Below, piece by piece: positions 60,166 to 64,000 of a stretch of DNA of 64,000 bases. Made by a program: the position numbers and the translations under genes. Source of the stretch: Pseudomonas solani (GTDB lineage Bacteria > Pseudomonadota > Gammaproteobacteria > Pseudomonadales > Pseudomonadaceae); contig NZ_AP023081.1 in the NCBI RefSeq assembly GCF_026072635.1, positions 3,344,501 through 3,408,500 on the forward strand, in the 5' to 3' direction. The notes under the pieces are model-generated. The model had not been told where the DNA came from. It saw only the letters and a program-made list of their open reading frames with translations, and ran no database searches. Position 1 is the stretch's first letter. Every line of letters begins with the position of its first letter.

Positions 60166-61104
60166 ATGCAGCTGGTCCGAGGCCTCCATAACCTGCGGCC
60201 CCAACTTGGGGGTTGCGTTGCCACCATCGGCAATTTCGACGGCGTACACCGTGGCCATCAAGCCATTCTCAAACGCTTGCGCGAGCGCGCAGCCGAGTTG
60301 GGCGTGCCCAGCTGCGTGGTGATTTTCGAGCCGCAGCCCCGCGAGTTCTTCGGCCCCGATACCGCCCCTGTGCGGCTGACCCGCCTGCGCGACAAGCTGG
60401 AGTTGCTGGCTGCCGAAGGCGTCGACCGCGTGCTGTGCCTGGCCTTCAACCGCCGGCTGCGCGAACTCAGCGCCGCCGAGTTCGTGCATGCGGTGCTGGT
60501 CGAGGGGCTTGGGGTCAAGCATTTGGAAGTGGGCGATGACTTCCGTTTCGGCTGTGATCGCGCCGGCGACTTCGCATTCCTGCAGATGGCCGGTGCGGCC
60601 GAAGGCTTCAGCGTGGAAGCTGCCGCCACCGTCGAGCTGGATGATGTACGGGTGAGCAGTACGCGCGTGCGCCAGGCCCTGGCCGCTGCCGACTTCGCCC
60701 TGGCCGAGCGCCTGCTGGGCCGGCCTTTTTCCATCACCGGGCGGGTGCTGCACGGGCAGAAGCTGGCGCGCCAACTGGGTACGCCCACGGCCAACGTGCA
60801 GCTCAAGCGTCGGCGCGTTCCCCTTTCCGGGGTCTTTCTGGTCAGCGTCGAACTGGACGGCAAGCGCCGCCCCGGCGTTGCCAACATCGGCGTGCGTCCC
60901 ACCGTGAAGGGGGATGGCAAGGCCCACCTGGAAGTGCACCTGCTGGATTACTCCGCCGATCTGTATGACCGGCGCATCAGCGTGACCTTCCACCACAAGC
61001 TGCGTGAAGAGCAGCGTTTCGCCTCCCTCGAGGCGTTGAAGTCGGCGATCGACGCGGACGTCGCCGCAGCCCGTGCCTACTGGCAAGGCATCCCAATTCA
61101 ATGA
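60166..61104 (+). CDS. ribF: Bifunctional riboflavin kinase/FAD synthetase
   Basis: This 312-residue protein has an N-terminal FMN adenylyltransferase (GCVATIGNFDGVHRGHQAIL, DDFRFGCDRAGDFAFLQ, SSTRVRQALAAADFALAERL) and a C-terminal riboflavin kinase (GRPFSITGRVLHGQKLARQL, GTPTANVQLKRRRVPLSGVF). ATG 60166 (MQLVRGLHNLRP) matches the family start; a GTG 18 bases earlier is unlikely. It lies 15 bases before ileS. Confidence 0.97.
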   Translation: MQLVRGLHNLRPQLGGCVATIGNFDGVHRGHQAILKRLRERAAELGVPSCVVIFEPQPREFFGPDTAPVRLTRLRDKLELLAAEGVDRVLCLAFNRRLRELSAAEFVHAVLVEGLGVKHLEVGDDFRFGCDRAGDFAFLQMAGAAEGFSVEAAATVELDDVRVSSTRVRQALAAADFALAERLLGRPFSITGRVLHGQKLARQLGTPTANVQLKRRRVPLSGVFLVSVELDGKRRPGVANIGVRPTVKGDGKAHLEVHLLDYSADLYDRRISVTFHHKLREEQRFASLEALKSAIDADVAAARAYWQGIPIQ

Positions 61105-61119
61105 TGAGCCTGGACTGAC

Positions 61120-63951
61120 ATGACCGATTACAAAGCGACCCTCAACCTGCCGGAAACGGCATTTCCGATGAAGGCCGGTCTTCCCCAGCGTGAGCCGGAG
61201 ACCCTGCAGCGCTGGGACTCCATTGGGCTCTATCAGAAGCTGCGCCAGATCGGTGAGGGCCGCCCGAAGTTCGTCCTGCACGATGGCCCGCCCTATGCCA
61301 ACGGCAGCATCCACATCGGTCACGCGGTCAACAAGATCCTCAAGGACATCATCGTCCGCTCCAAGACCCTGGCGGGCTTCGATGCCCCGTACGTGCCGGG
61401 TTGGGATTGCCACGGCCTGCCGATCGAGCACAAGGTCGAGACCACCCACGGCAAGAACCTGCCCGCCGACAAGACCCGCGAACTCTGCCGTGCCTATGCC
61501 GCCGAGCAGATCGAAGGGCAGAAGGCCGATTTCATCCGCCTGGGTGTATTGGGCGAATGGGACAACCCCTACAAGACCATGGCCTTCGCCAACGAGGCCG
61601 GTGAGATCCGCGCCCTGGCCGAGATGGTCAAGCAGGGCTTCGTGTTCAAGGGCCTGAAGCCGGTCAACTGGTGCTTCGATTGCGGTTCCGCCCTGGCCGA
61701 GGCCGAGGTGGAGTACCAGGACAAGAAGTCCGACGCCATCGACGTCGCCTTCCTGGTCGAGGACGCCGACAAGCTGGCCGCGGCATTCGGCCTGTCGAGC
61801 CTGGCCAAGCCGGCCGCCATCGTCATCTGGACCACCACTCCCTGGACCATCCCGGCCAACCAGGCGCTGAACGTCCACCCCGAGTTCAACTACGCCCTGG
61901 TCGATACCGGCGCGCGCCTGCTGTTGCTGGCCGAAGAGCTGGTGGAGTCCTGCCTGGCGCGCTTCGGCCTCGAAGGCCAGGTGATCGCCACCGCCAAGGG
62001 CGAAGCGCTAGAGAACATCCGCTTCCGCCACCCGTTCTACGAGCGCCTGTCGCCGGTCTACCTGGCCGAGTACGTCGAGCTGGGTGCCGGCACCGGTGTG
62101 GTCCACTCCGCGCCGGCCTATGGCGAGGACGACTTCCGTTCCTGCAAACACTACGGCATGAGCAACGACGACATCCTCAGCCCGGTGCAGAGCAATGGCG
62201 TCTATGTCCAGGACCTGCCCTTCTTCGGCGGCCAGTTCATCTGGAAGGCCAACCCGGCCATCGTCGCCAAGCTGGAAGAAGTCGGTGCGCTGCTCAAGCA
62301 CGAGAGCATCAACCACAGCTACATGCACTGCTGGCGCCACAAGACCCCGCTGATCTACCGCGCCACCGCGCAGTGGTTCGTCGGCATGGACAAGCAGCCC
62401 AACGAAGGCGCCACCCTGCGCGAGCGCGCGCTGGCCGGCATCGAGCAGACCGAGTTCGTGCCCGCCTGGGGCCAGGCGCGCCTGCACAACATGATCGCCG
62501 GCCGTCCGGACTGGTGCATCTCGCGCCAGCGCAACTGGGGTGTGCCGATCCCGTTCTTCCTGCACAAGGCCACCGGTGAGCTGCACCCGCGCACCGTCGA
62601 GCTGATGGAAGAAGTGGCCAAGCGCGTCGAGCAGGAGGGCATCGAAGCCTGGTTCAAGCTGGACGCCGCCGAGCTGCTGGGCGATGAGGCCCCGCAATAC
62701 GACAAGATCAGCGACACCCTGGACGTGTGGTTCGACTCCGGCACCACCCACTGGCACGTGCTGCGCGGCTCGCACCCGCTGGGCCATGCCACCGGCCCGC
62801 GTGCCGACCTGTACCTGGAAGGCTCGGACCAGCACCGCGGCTGGTTCCATTCGTCCCTGCTGACCGGTTGCGCCATCGACAACCACCCGCCGTACCGCGC
62901 GCTGCTGACCCACGGCTTCACCGTCGACGAGTCCGGCCGCAAGATGTCCAAGTCCCTGGGCAACACCGTGGTGCCGCAGACGGTGATCGACACCCTGGGT
63001 GCCGACATCCTGCGCCTGTGGGTTGCGTCCACCGACTACTCCGGCGAGATCGCCGTTTCCCAGCAGATCCTGCAGCGCAGCGCCGATGCCTACCGCCGCA
63101 TCCGCAACACCACGCGCTTCATGCTTTCCAACCTCTCGGGCTTCGACCCGGCGCAGCACCTGGTGCCGGTGGAAGACATGCTGGCCCTGGATCGCTGGGC
63201 CGTGGACCGTACCCTGCAGCTGCAACGCGAGCTGGAAGAGGCCTACGGCGAGTACCGCTTCTGGAACGTTTACTCCCGCGTGCACAACTTCTGCGTGCAG
63301 GAACTGGGCGGCTTCTACCTCGACATCATCAAGGACCGCCAGTACACCACCCAGGCCGACAGCCTGGCGCGTCGTTCCTGCCAGTCCGCGCTGTTCCATA
63401 TCGTCGAGGCGCTGGTGCGCTGGGTCGCGCCGATCCTGGCCTTCACCGCCGAGGAAGTCTGGCAGTTCATGCCGGGCGAGCGTGGTGAGTCGGTGATGCT
63501 CAACACCTGGTACCAGGGCCTGAGCGAGCTGCCGGAAGGCTTCGAGATGAGCAACGCCTTCTGGGAGGACGTGGTCGCGGTCAAGGCGTCGGTGAACAAG
63601 GAGCTGGAGAACCTGCGTACCGCCAAGGCCATCGGCGGCAGCCTGCAGGCCGAGGTCACCGTCTTCGCCGAGGAATCCCTGGCTACCAAGCTGGCCAAGC
63701 TGGGCAACGAACTGCGCTTCGTGCTGATCACCTCCACCGCCGACGTGCAGCCCCTGGCGGCCGCACCGGCGGATGCAGTGGAAACCGAGGTGCCGGGCCT
63801 GAAGCTGAAGATCCTCAAGTCCGTCCACGCCAAGTGCGGCCGTTGCTGGCACCACCGCGCGGATGTCGGCGTGAACGCCGCGCACCCCGAGCTGTGCGGC
63901 CGTTGCGTCGAGAACATCGAAGGTGCTGGTGAGGTTCGCCACTATGCCTGA
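61120..63951 (+). CDS. ileS: Isoleucyl-tRNA synthetase
   Basis: This 943-residue class I synthetase charges tRNA-Ile and edits valine. HIGH motif in GPPYANGSIHIGHAVNK; KMSKS in VDESGRKMSKSLGNTV. Editing domain GVVHSAPAYGEDDF with WTTTPWTIPANQALNVHPEF. A C-terminal zinc finger (CGRCWHHRADVG...CGRC) is typical of the bacterial form. Complete. Its stop overlaps the lspA start. Confidence 0.98.
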   Translation: MTDYKATLNLPETAFPMKAGLPQREPETLQRWDSIGLYQKLRQIGEGRPKFVLHDGPPYANGSIHIGHAVNKILKDIIVRSKTLAGFDAPYVPGWDCHGLPIEHKVETTHGKNLPADKTRELCRAYAAEQIEGQKADFIRLGVLGEWDNPYKTMAFANEAGEIRALAEMVKQGFVFKGLKPVNWCFDCGSALAEAEVEYQDKKSDAIDVAFLVEDADKLAAAFGLSSLAKPAAIVIWTTTPWTIPANQALNVHPEFNYALVDTGARLLLLAEELVESCLARFGLEGQVIATAKGEALENIRFRHPFYERLSPVYLAEYVELGAGTGVVHSAPAYGEDDFRSCKHYGMSNDDILSPVQSNGVYVQDLPFFGGQFIWKANPAIVAKLEEVGALLKHESINHSYMHCWRHKTPLIYRATAQWFVGMDKQPNEGATLRERALAGIEQTEFVPAWGQARLHNMIAGRPDWCISRQRNWGVPIPFFLHKATGELHPRTVELMEEVAKRVEQEGIEAWFKLDAAELLGDEAPQYDKISDTLDVWFDSGTTHWHVLRGSHPLGHATGPRADLYLEGSDQHRGWFHSSLLTGCAIDNHPPYRALLTHGFTVDESGRKMSKSLGNTVVPQTVIDTLGADILRLWVASTDYSGEIAVSQQILQRSADAYRRIRNTTRFMLSNLSGFDPAQHLVPVEDMLALDRWAVDRTLQLQRELEEAYGEYRFWNVYSRVHNFCVQELGGFYLDIIKDRQYTTQADSLARRSCQSALFHIVEALVRWVAPILAFTAEEVWQFMPGERGESVMLNTWYQGLSELPEGFEMSNAFWEDVVAVKASVNKELENLRTAKAIGGSLQAEVTVFAEESLATKLAKLGNELRFVLITSTADVQPLAAAPADAVETEVPGLKLKILKSVHAKCGRCWHHRADVGVNAAHPELCGRCVENIEGAGEVRHYA

Positions 63952-64000
63952 GGCCCGTTTTGGCCGTCTCGGCTGGCTGCTGCTGAGCGTGCTGGTTTTC
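63944..64000 (+). CDS. lspA: Lipoprotein signal peptidase LspA, N-terminal fragment
   Basis: ATG 63944 overlaps the ileS stop (ATGCCTGA). The 19 visible residues MPEARFGRLGWLLLSVLVF form the start of the first membrane segment. Identification rests mainly on the ileS-lspA order, which is conserved in gammaproteobacteria. The gene runs off the window. Confidence 0.8.
   Translation, partial: MPEARFGRLGWLLLSVLVF

Overview
The window is a GC-rich gammaproteobacterial chromosome segment, almost certainly Pseudomonas or a close relative. From about 2.2 kb onward, gene content and order match from memory the P. aeruginosa PAO1 block from mscL (PA4614) back to ileS (PA4560). Recognisable landmarks are mscL, radA, mapZ, cstA-yjiX-yjiA, glyA, morA, ettA, gdhA, the rtc RNA-repair locus, a Lon-like protease, fklB, ispB, rplU-rpmA-obg-proB, creA, rpsT, murJ, ribF and ileS. 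I see no insertion sequence, prophage, CRISPR array or canonical tRNA/rRNA gene.

Layout. 1-5.6 kb: end of a DUF934 gene, a TerC/CBS membrane protein, mscL, small DUF1272 and DUF465 genes, radA and the c-di-GMP receptor mapZ. 5.6-9.7 kb: a TPR protein coupled to a DUF3142 lipoprotein, then a DUF3015 gene. 10-17.5 kb: pyruvate/peptide transporter cstA with yjiX and the GTPase yjiA, then an iron-type cell-surface signalling set (ECF sigma, FecR, TonB receptor with signalling domain) behind a Fur-like box. 17.5-32.5 kb: repeat-rich spacer, glyA, a TPR protein, small secreted proteins, morA, ettA and gdhA.

32.6-45.4 kb is the most interesting part. A minus-strand transcription unit runs rsr (Ro60/TROVE) - five tandem Y-RNA-like modules (39241-39817) - rtcB - an orphan 192-aa gene - an RlaP-type nucleotidyltransferase - a 301-aa orphan - a HEAT-repeat protein - rtcA. 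It starts at a sigma-54-type promoter with a consensus IHF site. Divergent to it are a YiiX-like cysteine hydrolase and the sigma-54 activator RtcR, followed by NADAR and SUKH genes. The RNA modules carry tRNA T-arms and in three cases D-arms, in circularly permuted order, with acceptor-like helices closed by loops. Together this looks like a stress-induced RNA surveillance and repair system: RtcR senses damage, Ro60 and Y RNAs handle structured RNA, and RtcB, RtcA and RlaP act on broken ends.

45.4-64 kb: a DUF4105 gene, the Lon-like protease, small genes flanked by DnaA-box sequences, fklB, a Fur-box small gene, ispB and the ribosomal, proline, cell-wall, riboflavin and isoleucyl-tRNA synthetase block, ending inside lspA.

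Three otherwise conserved genes (terC-like, radA, DUF4105) are broken by four single-base deficits, all in C/G runs of four or five. This looks like systematic homopolymer undercalling rather than biology, so they are probably intact in the organism.
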